DNA of 55,846 nucleotides from Clostridiales bacterium (GTDB taxonomy: Bacteria > Acidobacteriota > Aminicenantia > Aminicenantales > UBA8522). The notes beneath the pieces are model-generated. The model was not told the origin of the DNA and made no database searches. It worked only from the letters and a program-made list of their open reading frames with translations. Shown here in pieces: positions 25,482-34,425 of this stretch (positions are counted from its first letter, which is position 1; the number at the start of each line of letters is the position of its first letter). The DNA lies in the NCBI GenBank assembly GCA_029907205.1, contig JARYMI010000021.1, positions 1 to 55,846 on the forward strand, given 5' to 3'. A program made the translations under genes and the position numbers.

Positions 25482-25744
25482 TTTTTGCTCCTCACCGTAG
25501 CCGCGAATCAATTCGCCCGAACGAAGCTACGATAATAGCTTATTATTTTTATAGAATCTATAGGAATTGTCAGATTTATGCGCCTGATGTCGCTCCTCCA
25601 AGAACGTCACGACTCAAAAGCTGATTCTCTATTTTCTGTGGATTTGGCATAATTTATAGTTGATGCATCGTTTCCTGGCCAAGGAGTCAAACAAATGACC
25701 GAAGAAAAAAGAAACAATCTGGCCGCAATCGTCTTTAGCGGCGA

Positions 25745-25750
25745 TATAAT
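25745..25750 (+). promoter_or_regulatory. -10 box before the PPC-domain gene
   Basis: A perfect TATAAT 24 bases before the ATG. No -35 match is visible at 16-18 nt, so the promoter may be activator-dependent or the box accidental. Confidence 0.4.
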
Positions 25751-25773
25751 GATTCCTCTTTAAGGAGGAGGGA

Positions 25774-26211
25774 ATGAAAAAAATTAAAATAAAAAACATT
25801 GTTGTCCGCCGGCTTCGCCCTGACGCTGACCTGCTCGAAGAGCTCAACACGTTAGCCCAAAAGGAAAATATCTCGCTCGGGCTTATCTCGGGCATCGGCG
25901 CTTTGAAGAGCGCGGCGTTGGGCATTTTCCTCGCTGAGGAAAACCGTTATGAGACCAGGGAATTTGCAGGTGAACTTGAGATTTGCCACCTCTCGGGCAA
26001 CATTTCCCTCAAAGACAAAAAGCCCTTTGTCCACGCCCATATCATGATTTCTGACCGGCACGGCAGGGCTTGGGGAGGCCACCTCCTTCCCGGCTGCCCC
26101 ATCTTCGTCGCCGAAGTGGTTATTTTAGCCTTGGAAGGGTCCAAGAAAGAGCGCCTTCCCCAACCCGAGCTCTCCGGTCTTAGCCTCTGGCCCCTTGAAG
26201 ACGACGGCTGA
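25774..26211 (+). CDS. PPC (DUF296) domain protein
   Basis: A 145-residue protein made of a single PPC domain, found in plant AT-hook proteins and as stand-alone bacterial trimers. The typical segments are present: ISLGLISGIGALKSAALGIF, LSGNISLKDKKPFVHAHIMI and GRAWGGHLLPGCPIFVAEVV, with the conserved His pair in VHAHI and GGHL that may bind a metal or ligand. AAGGAGG lies about eight bases upstream of the ATG. The bacterial function is unknown; some are linked to DNA binding. It ends 62 bases before the kinase gene and may be co-transcribed with it. Confidence 0.8.
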   Translation: MKKIKIKNIVVRRLRPDADLLEELNTLAQKENISLGLISGIGALKSAALGIFLAEENRYETREFAGELEICHLSGNISLKDKKPFVHAHIMISDRHGRAWGGHLLPGCPIFVAEVVILALEGSKKERLPQPELSGLSLWPLEDDG

Positions 26212-26273
26212 CTAAGTTGCTTTGACAAGACATCTTTTATAAAATTAGCACGGAAGTTGCAAGGAGATTTCTC

Positions 26274-27812
26274 ATGCCAGGTTTCATACGGGCCGGATTC
26301 TCAAGCTTTAAGAAAAAGCGCCGCCTTCCCTCTTCTGACAGAACCTCCATTCAGTCTCAGGTTGACAGCCTGATCAAACAGTTGGCCGCAACCGAAGCCC
26401 GTTTCTTCAACATCATCGGCCAAACGGCCGATTCCATCATCATCGTCGATAAGAAGGGGCTTGTCATTTTCGCCAACCCGGCGGCGGCTCGGCTCTTCGG
26501 CCGCCCGGAGAAGGACTTCCTAGGAAAACCTTTCGGCTATCCGCTTGACCGCGGCAAAGCCGAGGAAATCGAAGTCAGCCAGGCCGATGGACAAACAAGG
26601 ACAGGAGAGATGCAAGTTGTTGACATCATCTGGCAGGATCAACCCGCTTTCCTGGTGACAATTCGTGATATCACCGAACGCAAGCAGGCCGAGAAGCTCA
26701 AGCTCGAGGTGGAAAAGCATATCCGCCTGGATAAGCTCAAGGACGATTTCATCAACACGGTCTCCCACGAGCTGCGAACGCCTCTTTCCATCACCAAAGA
26801 AGCGGTCAGCCTGATCCTGGAAAAGGTCCCGGGAGACATCAACAGCCAGCAGACAGAGATCCTGGAAATCGCCAGGACCAACATCGAGAGGCTGGCCAGG
26901 ATCATCAACAGCCTCCTCGACGTGTCCAAGATGGAAGCCGGCAAGGCCGATCTCAAGAAAGGGGAGATCGACCTTGCCGCTATGATCAGGATGATCGCCC
27001 AAGCCTTTGAACCCAAGGCAAGGGATAAAGGCCTGGAACTGAGAGTTGCCCTTCCCGAAACGGGAATCCGTGTTTACGCCGATGAAGACAAGCTCAACCA
27101 GATCTTCACGAACTTGGTCGACAACGCCGTCAAGTTCACGCGCCAGGGATACATAGAAATTGCCGCGGAAGAGAAAGAAAAAGAGTTCATCTGCTTCGTC
27201 CGGGATTCCGGCATCGGGATCGAACCTCTCGATCTTCCCAAGATTTTTGATAAGTTCACCCAATTCGGCCGGAAAGACGGTCCGGGGGAGAAAGGGACAG
27301 GCCTTGGCCTGTCCATCGTCAAGGGGCTGGTCGAGCTGCACAGGGGCCGAATCTGGGCTGAAAGCGAACCCGGCCGAGGGACCACCGTGACCTTCAGCCT
27401 TCCAAAACTGAGTTTCGAGGAACGACTAAATGAATACGTCTCCACGATGATCCAGGAGGCTGCGGGGAGGAAGGGCTACTTTTCTGTGCTCATTTTCTCC
27501 CTGGCCAACCTGGAGGAATTCAGCCAGGAATCTCGGGAAAAAACCGAACGTGCAGTGGCGGAGATAGAAGACCTCCTCAGGAATTCTCTTCGCCGGAGCG
27601 GGGACTCGGTCCTGTACGACAAAGGGAGTTTCTACCTGATTCTTCCCGACACCAAGAAAAAGGACGCTCCCTTTGTTCTGGAGAGGATGAGAGAAAACGT
27701 CGGGCAATACATCGCCGCCAACGAGTTCCTCAAGGAGAGGACCCGCCTCGAGACGAGGGTTCTCTCCTACCCCGAGGAGGCCGTGGAACTGGGAAAATGG
27801 GTTAGCGATTGA
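26274..27812 (+). CDS. Soluble PAS sensor histidine kinase with a degenerate GGDEF-like C-terminus
   Basis: A 512-residue kinase with no transmembrane segment, so it senses a cytosolic signal. A PAS domain covers about residues 40-140. The dimerisation helix has the phosphorylated His165 in [12 protein letters not shown]. The ATPase domain has the N box (Asn284 in LVDNAVKF), DSGIG (311-315) and GTGLGLSI (341-348). After the kinase core a further 125 residues (about 388-512) resemble a GGDEF domain in layout, but the catalytic loop reads [15 protein letters not shown] where an active cyclase has R-x-GGDEF-x-x-x-L-P. It should not make c-di-GMP but may bind a nucleotide or partner. A TTGACA at 26222 may belong to its promoter. 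The next two genes encode receivers. Confidence 0.88.
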   Translation: MPGFIRAGFSSFKKKRRLPSSDRTSIQSQVDSLIKQLAATEARFFNIIGQTADSIIIVDKKGLVIFANPAAARLFGRPEKDFLGKPFGYPLDRGKAEEIEVSQADGQTRTGEMQVVDIIWQDQPAFLVTIRDITERKQAEKLKLEVEKHIRLDKLKDDFINTVSHELRTPLSITKEAVSLILEKVPGDINSQQTEILEIARTNIERLARIINSLLDVSKMEAGKADLKKGEIDLAAMIRMIAQAFEPKARDKGLELRVALPETGIRVYADEDKLNQIFTNLVDNAVKFTRQGYIEIAAEEKEKEFICFVRDSGIGIEPLDLPKIFDKFTQFGRKDGPGEKGTGLGLSIVKGLVELHRGRIWAESEPGRGTTVTFSLPKLSFEERLNEYVSTMIQEAAGRKGYFSVLIFSLANLEEFSQESREKTERAVAEIEDLLRNSLRRSGDSVLYDKGSFYLILPDTKKKDAPFVLERMRENVGQYIAANEFLKERTRLETRVLSYPEEAVELGKWVSD

Positions 27813-27824
27813 CGGGACGCAAGA

Positions 27825-28817
27825 ATGGCGAAGATTCTAGTCATCGAAGATGAGCCCGATCAGAATAAACTGATCAAGCTGCGACTGGAGGCCCGAGGAT
27901 ATAGGGTTATGTCCGTGGGCAAGGCCAAAGAGGGCATTGAGCTGGCCAAGAAGGAAAGGCCCCAGCTCATCCTCATGGACATGATTTTGCCTGACATGCA
28001 CGGCCTCGATGCCACGATCAAGCTCAAACAGAACACAGAGACCCGGAATATTCCCATCATCGCTCTCTCGGCTGTGGGGTCGCCCGATTTCATTAAAGCC
28101 TGCTCACAGGAAGGGATTGCCGCTTATATCAAAAAGCCTTATGACCCTAGAGAGCTTTTCAGGACGATCGAGAAATTCGTCGCCGTCGAGGAGCCGGAAG
28201 AAAAAGCCAAACCCAGGGCTGAGTCGGCCCGGAACTTCGAGGAAGAAATTCATCGGATAGAAAAAGAGTTCAGGGCGAGACATTTTCCTGGGCCGAAGGA
28301 AAAGAAGCCCAAAGCGCCCGACAAAGACAGGAAAAAAATAGACGACCTGATTAAAACGACGCTTTCCGATTTCAAGATGCCGTCGAAGAAGACCACTCAA
28401 GCCATAGAGGAAAAAGTGAAACGGCCGGTCGCCAAGGCGGCCGGACCCAAGGTCATTTTAATCATGGACGACGATGTGGCCTTCGGCCGGGCGATGACAG
28501 CGACTCTTGCCAGCCGCGGCTATGAGGTAACCGTTGCTCTCGACGGAATAAGCGGCTTGCAACACGCCTTCCAGAAAAAGCCGGATTTAATCCTTCTGAA
28601 CCTCGTCCTGCCGCCAGCCGGTGGCGGTGAAAACGTCCTGGCCAACCTGAGAAAAGCCCCGGAAACTCAGTTCATTCCCGTCTTTCTCATGTCCAGCCTT
28701 TTCTCACCAAAAAAGATGGAAGAAAAGGCCAAAGAGCTTGGCGCTCAGGGTTTCATTGCCAAACCGATCGAGCCGGAAGACCTCACCTACATCATCGAAT
28801 CGATCATCGGAGAATGA
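27825..28817 (+). CDS. Tandem receiver-domain response regulator, second receiver lacks the phospho-Asp
   Basis: A 330-residue protein with two CheY-like domains and no DNA-binding or enzymatic output. The first (1-118) is canonical: acidic pair in VIEDE, phosphoacceptor Asp52 in LILMDMILP, and Lys104 in IKKPYD. A charged, Lys/Pro-rich linker of about 85 residues follows. The second receiver (about 208-328) keeps the acidic pocket (IMDDD) and the KP motif (IAKPIE) but has Asn259 where the phosphorylated Asp belongs (DLILLNLVLP), so it probably cannot be phosphorylated. It lies 12 bases after the kinase gene and is surely in its operon. It may shuttle or block phosphate transfer. Confidence 0.88.
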   Translation: MAKILVIEDEPDQNKLIKLRLEARGYRVMSVGKAKEGIELAKKERPQLILMDMILPDMHGLDATIKLKQNTETRNIPIIALSAVGSPDFIKACSQEGIAAYIKKPYDPRELFRTIEKFVAVEEPEEKAKPRAESARNFEEEIHRIEKEFRARHFPGPKEKKPKAPDKDRKKIDDLIKTTLSDFKMPSKKTTQAIEEKVKRPVAKAAGPKVILIMDDDVAFGRAMTATLASRGYEVTVALDGISGLQHAFQKKPDLILLNLVLPPAGGGENVLANLRKAPETQFIPVFLMSSLFSPKKMEEKAKELGAQGFIAKPIEPEDLTYIIESIIGE

Positions 28818-28900
28818 GATGTCAGCCGCGTTTTCTTCTTTTTCTCGTGCGACTAAATTAGAGGACAGGGAAAGAGCGTGCGGCGATGATCATGAATCAA

Positions 28901-28929
28901 TTGCATAGCTGCATGGCTTGAGATAGAAT
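28901..28929 (+). promoter_or_regulatory. Promoter of the second tandem-receiver gene
   Basis: TTGCAT (28901-28906), a 17-nt spacer and TAGAAT (28924-28929), about 21 bases before the ATG. It suggests expression independent of the kinase operon. Confidence 0.6.
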
Positions 28930-28950
28930 GGCCGGGCAGAGGAATCGGAC

Positions 28951-29712
28951 ATGGCCAAGAAACGTATTCTGATCATCGACGACGAATTCGACTTTGTCAA
29001 AATGCTCACGACCAGGCTCCAGATCGCGGGCTATGAAGTCCTTGCCGCGGAAGACGGTCCCAAGGGAGTGCAAACAGCCCGGCGCGAGAAGCCCGACCTT
29101 ATCATCCTAGACATCATGATGCCGGGGATGAACGGACACGCGGTCTGCGACATGCTCAAGAAATCAACTCTAACATGGGCCATCCCCGTTATTTATTTGA
29201 CGGCCAGGACTAGCCAGGCGGATGAACTTTTGGGGTTGGAAAAGGGCGCCAAATACTACCTCACCAAGCCTTATAACCCCGACGTCCTTCTTGAAATGGT
29301 CAAAAGCGCCCTCATGGAACAGGAAGAAGCTGGCCAGGCAAAGGGAAATATTCTGGTTATAGACAAAGACCTCAATTTCGTCAACGAAATTGAACCAAAG
29401 CTGAAACAGGCAGGCTACAATGTCTCTTTCTCTTCCACCGCAAAAGAAGGCCTAAAAGCGGCGTTTGCAGACCAGCCTGATGTCATCCTCATGGACTTCC
29501 TCACCTCACGCGATGACGGCCATGACAGCATCCGCAGGTTGAGCGCGGATGAATCACTCAAGCATATTCCTCTTTTTATTTTAGCTCCCAAGACATTCAT
29601 CCAAAAAATGAACCAGACCACTCCCCATCTGGAAAAGTTCATCGCCAAGCCCGTTAACTATGCCGGACTGCTGGAAACGCTGGCCAGAGCATTGGAGCAG
29701 AAGAAAGCCTGA
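28951..29712 (+). CDS. Tandem receiver-domain protein
   Basis: A 253-residue protein of two receivers and no output domain. The first has acidic residues in LIIDDE, phosphoacceptor Asp54 in LIILDIMMP, Thr84 in IYLTAR and Lys106 in LTKPYN. The second (about 132-250) keeps Asp182 in VILMDFLT, acidic residues in VIDKD and the IAKPVN motif, but the switch Thr/Ser region reads LAPKT and the beta4-alpha4 region is altered. AGAGGA precedes the ATG. With its own promoter and 133 bases from the previous gene, it is a separate unit but probably the same pathway. Its partner may be the kinase at 26274 or one elsewhere. Confidence 0.85.
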   Translation: MAKKRILIIDDEFDFVKMLTTRLQIAGYEVLAAEDGPKGVQTARREKPDLIILDIMMPGMNGHAVCDMLKKSTLTWAIPVIYLTARTSQADELLGLEKGAKYYLTKPYNPDVLLEMVKSALMEQEEAGQAKGNILVIDKDLNFVNEIEPKLKQAGYNVSFSSTAKEGLKAAFADQPDVILMDFLTSRDDGHDSIRRLSADESLKHIPLFILAPKTFIQKMNQTTPHLEKFIAKPVNYAGLLETLARALEQKKA

Positions 29713-29738
29713 AGCTGCTTGAAAACAAGAGACAGAAT

Positions 29739-30122
29739 CTACGTTTCGCCCAGGACAGCCAGAGCTTTGTCTATATCAGACACGTCGAGGATGACAGAAG
29801 TCGTGTCTCCTTTTCGGCTCAATGTCCCGTAGCAGTATTCAATATTGATCCCCTTGTTGCCCAGTTTTGACGTCACTTCAGCAAGAGCGCCGGGCCTGTT
29901 TTCCAAATCAACTTTGAGCACGTCGCGCAGTTCTGTCGTGTAGTTCAGCCGGTTCAGGACTTTCATCGCCTTGCTGACATTCTTCACGTAGAGCTTGGCC
30001 GTGTCCTGAAAAACGCCGATGGCCTCGATGTTGATGTCATTCTCCGCAAGATGACCGCAGAGCTCGCCCAGCCTGGACGGCCGGTTTTCCAAAACGACAA
30101 AAATTTCTGTGATCCTTCCCAT
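29739..30122 (-). CDS. Tandem ACT-domain protein
   Basis: A 127-residue protein with two ACT domains (about 5-63 and 70-127), the fold that binds amino acids for allosteric control. The first begins ITEIFVVLENRPSRLGEL and the second VLKVDLENRPGALAEVTSKL, both with the typical Gly/Pro turn before helix 1. It lies eight bases downstream of the dihydroorotate-dehydrogenase-like gene and shares its operon, so it may regulate that enzyme or sense an amino acid product. It resembles the small ACT proteins linked to phenylacetate-CoA ligase or branched-chain amino acid genes; none is visible here. Confidence 0.85.
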   Translation of the reverse strand: MGRITEIFVVLENRPSRLGELCGHLAENDINIEAIGVFQDTAKLYVKNVSKAMKVLNRLNYTTELRDVLKVDLENRPGALAEVTSKLGNKGINIEYCYGTLSRKGDTTSVILDVSDIDKALAVLGET

Positions 30123-30130
30123 GATCCCCC

Positions 30131-31129
30131 CTACACTCTAAATTTGGACCTGTAGATTTTTATATACTGAGACCGGAAAAAGGCTTCAGCATCCCGAGGC
30201 TCGTGGAAAGAAAGCTGTTGCCTTTTCCAGGAGAGTTCACCGCGGAAATCCTCAAGCGACTGATAGCCGTGCTCATCCATCCAAGCCTGGAGACCGTCGA
30301 GCAACCCGGGAAGCGCCGCTAATCCCTGTGTCAAGAAAAGCGAGGCCACCTGAACAGCCGAAGCGCCGGCCAGGATCAACTTGATGATGTCGTCTGCCCG
30401 GCGCACGCCGCCGGAGGAAGCGATATCGCATCCCACCCGGCCTGCGCACAAAGCGACCCAACGCAGCGTCTGGTGGAGGTCGCCCTTGCCGATGATCGTC
30501 CGCGTCTCAAGGTTTGAGATATTGATATCGGGTTGAAGAAACCAGTTGAAATAGACGACAGCCTGACACCCGGCTTCGGCCAGCTTCTTGCTCAAATGGG
30601 GCAGAGCGGTGAGGCCAGAGGATAGCTTGACCGAAACAGGAATAGAAACGGATTTCCTGACCTCCTCCATGATCTCGATGTGGGAGTTCTCATACTCAGA
30701 ACCCGGAGTTTGAGGGTCGAAAGGAAGAAAATAGATGTTGAGCTCCAGTCCATCGGCGCCGGCTTCCTCGAAATGGCGAGCAAACCTTGGCCAGAGGTGA
30801 GGAGATCGGCAGTTAACGGAAGCGATGATGGGCACGTTCACTTCCTTCTTCGCTTCTTCGATCATCCGAGCCGTATTCTGAGTGGCGTACTCTAACAGTC
30901 CTCCCCTCTCTAAATAATCTATGGCTTCAGGCGAGACAAAGCGACCTCTTTCTTCAGGCGAAACTTCGCCCGCAAACTGCTCCTCAAAAAATGATTTGAG
31001 AACAACGGCTCCTGCGCCGGCCTCGGCAGCGTGGACAATGCCCTCAACGCTGCCGGTCAGCTCGCAGCTTCCCACGATGATGGGGTTGGCGAGTTCGAGT
31101 CCCATGAAGGATGTCGTCAAATCAGCCAT
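30131..31129 (-). CDS. Dihydroorotate dehydrogenase-like FMN enzyme
   Basis: A 332-residue TIM-barrel flavoprotein of the PyrD superfamily. The N-terminal MADLTTSFMGLELANPIIVG, the ANVNCR-like strand as IIASVNCRS, the VSIPVSVKLSSGLT segment and the phosphate-binding IASSGGVRRADDIIKLILAG match the group annotated as dihydroorotate dehydrogenase-like. Pyrimidine genes are absent from the neighbourhood, so dihydroorotate may not be the substrate; a related 2-enoate or dihydropyrimidine reaction is possible. The start at ATG 31129 has GGGGAG about ten bases upstream. The next gene is an ACT-domain protein. Confidence 0.78.
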   Translation of the reverse strand: MADLTTSFMGLELANPIIVGSCELTGSVEGIVHAAEAGAGAVVLKSFFEEQFAGEVSPEERGRFVSPEAIDYLERGGLLEYATQNTARMIEEAKKEVNVPIIASVNCRSPHLWPRFARHFEEAGADGLELNIYFLPFDPQTPGSEYENSHIEIMEEVRKSVSIPVSVKLSSGLTALPHLSKKLAEAGCQAVVYFNWFLQPDINISNLETRTIIGKGDLHQTLRWVALCAGRVGCDIASSGGVRRADDIIKLILAGASAVQVASLFLTQGLAALPGLLDGLQAWMDEHGYQSLEDFRGELSWKRQQLSFHEPRDAEAFFRSQYIKIYRSKFRV

Positions 31130-31163
31130 CGTCTTCTTCTCCCCTTCCATCAATCGTAAACAT

Positions 31164-31192
31164 AAAATAGCGCAAAGCCCGTCCTCTGTCCA
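31164..31192 (-). promoter_or_regulatory. Promoter of the DHOD-like/ACT operon
   Basis: On the minus strand TGGACA (31192-31187), a 17-nt spacer and TATTTT (31169-31164). It lies close to the 3' end of the Asp-box gene. Confidence 0.5.
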
Positions 31193-31201
31193 GCGCCGTC
31201 C

Positions 31202-34200
31202 TCAAGATTTCTTGACCCAGGCCGGAAGCGACGGGGGCTCGGAAACGAGGATGCCTGGAATGCCCAAACGGGAGAGAGCGTCGCTGAGCTCTCCGGCCGA
31301 GGTCACTAAGTAAACGCGGACCCTGGCCATTCCCGCTCTAAACTCCTCGACAAGTTCCTCAAAATAAGAAACCTGTGCTTCGGTCGGGACAGCATTCACT
31401 CCATCGATAACGCCAAAGAGCGAACTCAACCTCTCCGCAAGCCGCGATCCTTCACTCCAAAACGCCCTCCCTTCTGGACGGGCAAGGGTTTCCAGGATGG
31501 ACTGGATTTGCTCTTTGTGGGCCCTGAGGATTTTGCGGGCTCCCTCAACCTCTCTCGCAGGCTTTGTCTGGAGCGTCTTTTCGCGCTCTTCGAGCTGGGC
31601 CAGGGTGGAATCAAGAGCTCTGAGTCCATCATTGAGCGCAGATGTCATCTCAATGAGCTTTAAGCTGTAATCATGCTGGAGGCGAAGAGATTCCGGAGAG
31701 AGGGACAGCGCAGGATCAAGTTTAACCTCAACGGGTTTTTCTTTGGTTTTCTCGCCGATGGTCAGACGCACGCTGTAAATACCCGGCAAAACCTGGGGTC
31801 CGCGCGGCCCGCGCGTGAAAAAGTCCTCTTCGACCTCCCTCTCCCGGCGCTGCCGAGGAGGTTCGCTTCTCAGGTCCCAGGCGACCCGGTTGATCCCCGC
31901 TTCAAGGGGGAACTTGGCGATCGTCCTGATGACTTTTCTCTCGCTATCAAGAATCTCCAGCCTGACTGCTGTATCCTTGGCCGGCTTATCCATCAGATAA
32001 TAGGTGATCAGGGCGCCGTAAGGGGGGTTTGGTCCTTGGAAGACTTTATCTCCAATCCCGTAGCGGGTTGGCTTCATGGCAAAACGGAAGGCGGGCCGGA
32101 CATCGAACAGGTAGGCGTCTTCGGCCGCAATGGCCGTGAGGGATTGCTGGACCGGCGTCGCATCATCAAGAATCCAGATACCCCGGCCATGGGTGCCCAG
32201 GATGAGGTCGTTCTCCCGCGGATGGACGAGGATATCATGGACGGCCACGGTAGGGAGGTTTTTCAAGTGCAGCTTGACCCAATCTTTGCCCGCCGAGTAA
32301 GAAGCATAAAAACCCAGTTCTGTGCCCGCGTAAATAAGGTTCGGATTCTTCGGGTCCTCCCGGACAACCCAGACATATGCCTTGTCCGGAAGGTTGCCGC
32401 TGATCTCAGTCCATGTCTTTCCAAAATCGCTGGTTTTAAAGATATAAGGCCTGAAATCATCAAACATATGCCTGTCGAAAGCGCAATAGGCCTTTTCCGG
32501 AGACTGGCGAGATGGCTCGATGTGCGAAACGGGGGAGAATGCCGGAACTCCGGGGATGTTCTTCGTCACATCCTGCCAGGTTTTCCCTCCGTCTGGGCTG
32601 ATGTGAACGCGCCCGTCGTCCGTGCCAGCCCAGAGAAGATCTTTCTGAGCTGGGGACTCGGCCAGGCTGATGATCGTGCAGTGGTATTCGGCGGTGGTGT
32701 TCTCCGTCCAAGCCGGCCCCCCTGCGGTCTTTTGCTTTTCCGGGTCGTTGGTGGTCAGGTCAGGACTGATTATTTCCCAGGTCGTTCCGAAATCGCGAGA
32801 TTTGAAGACCACGTTGCCGCCGAAATAGATAATCCGGGGGTCGTGGGGCGAGGCGATGATCGGCGCGTTCCAGTTGAAACGGTATTTGAGCTGCGAAACC
32901 GGGCCTCCGTCCCCGCGCCTGGCCTGGGGGCTCACCGACTGCTGTTCTCTCGTCTTCATGTCCGTCCTGAGGAGATTGCCTCCCTGGCTCTCGCTCAGAA
33001 AGACATCCGGGTCATCCGGATGGACGACGGTATGAAAGCCGTCCCCGAAGCTGATCATCCGCCAGTCATCGTTCAAAATTCCGAACGTTTCCCGGCTTCG
33101 GCTTGGGGCGTACCAGGTGCCGTTATCCTGGAGGCCTCCGCCGACATAATAGCAAGGCTGCCGGTCGTCAGCGTAAATTTGGTAGAACTGAGCAGCGGAG
33201 ATTGTGTTGACATAATCCCAGGTTATTCCCCTGTCGTAGGAGACAGCGATGCCGCCGTCCTGGCCCTGCCACATCCGGCCAGGGTTTTCCGGGTCAATCC
33301 AGAGGGCGTGGTAGTCAACATGCGTGGACCGGGAGATCTGCTGGAAAGTTTTGCCGCCGTCTATGGAAACAAAAAGCCTCGAGGAAACGGCGTAGATACG
33401 GTTCTCGTCAGCCGGGTCGATCCGCAGATCCGTGTAGTAGAACCCTCGGGAGACGATCTCGACGTTACTGGAGACGAGGCGGAACGTCTGGCCCCGGTCG
33501 TCCGACCGGTAAAGCGTGCCTTCTTTGGATTCGGTCATGGCATAGACGACCCGCGGGTTTGTCCGGGAGACCTTGACCGAGATTCGGCCGACGAGCTTGG
33601 GCAACCCCTCGGTCAACTTAGCCCAGGTCTTGCCGCCGTCGAGGGAACGCCAGATCCCTCCTTCCCCGCTGCCGCTGCGGAAGGTCCAGGGCTTGCGCTC
33701 GAAATGCCAGAGAGCGGCATAAAGGATATTGGGATTCTGCCAATCGATATCCATGTCAGCAACGCCGTGGCGGTCATCGGTGTAAAGGACTTTCGCCCAG
33801 GTCTTGCCGCCGTCCTCGGACATGAAAACCCCCCTCTCTTTGCTTGGGCCGAATGCATGGCCCAGCGCACCGACATAGACAACCTGCGGGTTGCGCGGGT
33901 TGATGACGATTCGGGAAATACGCTCGGTGTCGGCCAGGCCAAGATAGGTCCAGGTCGCCCCGCCGTCAGTGGACTTATAGACGCCGTTGCCGAAAGAAAC
34001 GCTGTTTCGGGTGTTAGATTCGCCTGTCCCTACATAAATGACATCAGGGTTTCCCGGCTCGAGAGCGATATCGCCGATTGAGGCGATGGGCTGGTCGTCA
34101 AAGATGGGCTTCCACGTGACGCCGGCGTCCTCGGTCTTCCAGACTCCGCCAGAGGCCGTGCCGACGAACACGACATTCGGGTTCCCAGGCACTCCTTCGA

Positions 34201-34393
34201 TGTCCGCCACGCGGCCGACCATGATGGCAGGCCCGATGTTCCGCCAGGAGAGATTCTTGAAGATGGCGGCATCGATTGTGGCCTTTTTTGCTTTCTCCAG
34301 CGGCCTCTTTGCCTGCGGCGAGGCGGCTAAGGAAAACAACCCGAAGACAAGACACACACCCGTTGCCACTAGTTTTTTTTGAAACGAGCGCAT
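31202..34393 (-). CDS. Exported Asp-box (VPS10/sortilin-like) beta-propeller protein
   Basis: A 1,063-residue protein with a signal peptide (KKLVATGVCLVFGLFSLAAS). The first 700 residues hold many Asp-box (S-x-D-x-G-x-T-W) repeats, such as STDGGATWTY, SEDGGKTWAKV, SLDGGKTWAKL and SPDGGKTWQDV, forming one or two propellers. The segment NIGPAIMVGRVADIEGVPGN at the start and VVFVGTASGGVWKTEDAG are typical of the VPS10-like glycosyl hydrolase/peptidase-associated group. The C-terminal 350 residues are a beta-sandwich followed by helices. No catalytic residues can be assigned. Such proteins are often called glycosyl hydrolases, but enzymatic activity is unproven. GAGGAGG precedes ATG 34393. Last gene of the operon begun by its paralogue at 39040. 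Confidence 0.85.
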   Translation of the reverse strand: MRSFQKKLVATGVCLVFGLFSLAASPQAKRPLEKAKKATIDAAIFKNLSWRNIGPAIMVGRVADIEGVPGNPNVVFVGTASGGVWKTEDAGVTWKPIFDDQPIASIGDIALEPGNPDVIYVGTGESNTRNSVSFGNGVYKSTDGGATWTYLGLADTERISRIVINPRNPQVVYVGALGHAFGPSKERGVFMSEDGGKTWAKVLYTDDRHGVADMDIDWQNPNILYAALWHFERKPWTFRSGSGEGGIWRSLDGGKTWAKLTEGLPKLVGRISVKVSRTNPRVVYAMTESKEGTLYRSDDRGQTFRLVSSNVEIVSRGFYYTDLRIDPADENRIYAVSSRLFVSIDGGKTFQQISRSTHVDYHALWIDPENPGRMWQGQDGGIAVSYDRGITWDYVNTISAAQFYQIYADDRQPCYYVGGGLQDNGTWYAPSRSRETFGILNDDWRMISFGDGFHTVVHPDDPDVFLSESQGGNLLRTDMKTREQQSVSPQARRGDGGPVSQLKYRFNWNAPIIASPHDPRIIYFGGNVVFKSRDFGTTWEIISPDLTTNDPEKQKTAGGPAWTENTTAEYHCTIISLAESPAQKDLLWAGTDDGRVHISPDGGKTWQDVTKNIPGVPAFSPVSHIEPSRQSPEKAYCAFDRHMFDDFRPYIFKTSDFGKTWTEISGNLPDKAYVWVVREDPKNPNLIYAGTELGFYASYSAGKDWVKLHLKNLPTVAVHDILVHPRENDLILGTHGRGIWILDDATPVQQSLTAIAAEDAYLFDVRPAFRFAMKPTRYGIGDKVFQGPNPPYGALITYYLMDKPAKDTAVRLEILDSERKVIRTIAKFPLEAGINRVAWDLRSEPPRQRREREVEEDFFTRGPRGPQVLPGIYSVRLTIGEKTKEKPVEVKLDPALSLSPESLRLQHDYSLKLIEMTSALNDGLRALDSTLAQLEEREKTLQTKPAREVEGARKILRAHKEQIQSILETLARPEGRAFWSEGSRLAERLSSLFGVIDGVNAVPTEAQVSYFEELVEEFRAGMARVRVYLVTSAGELSDALSRLGIPGILVSEPPSLPAWVKKS

Positions 34394-34425
34394 CAGAACC
34401 TCCTCTTTAATGAGAGTCACCTTTT

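Noticed and set aside
31673..34081. An 800-codon open frame on the plus strand opposite the first Asp-box gene
   Set aside because: It has no domain, SD or promoter. The opposite strand encodes a clear signal peptide, Asp-boxes and a proper start. Long antisense frames arise from GC-rich third positions.
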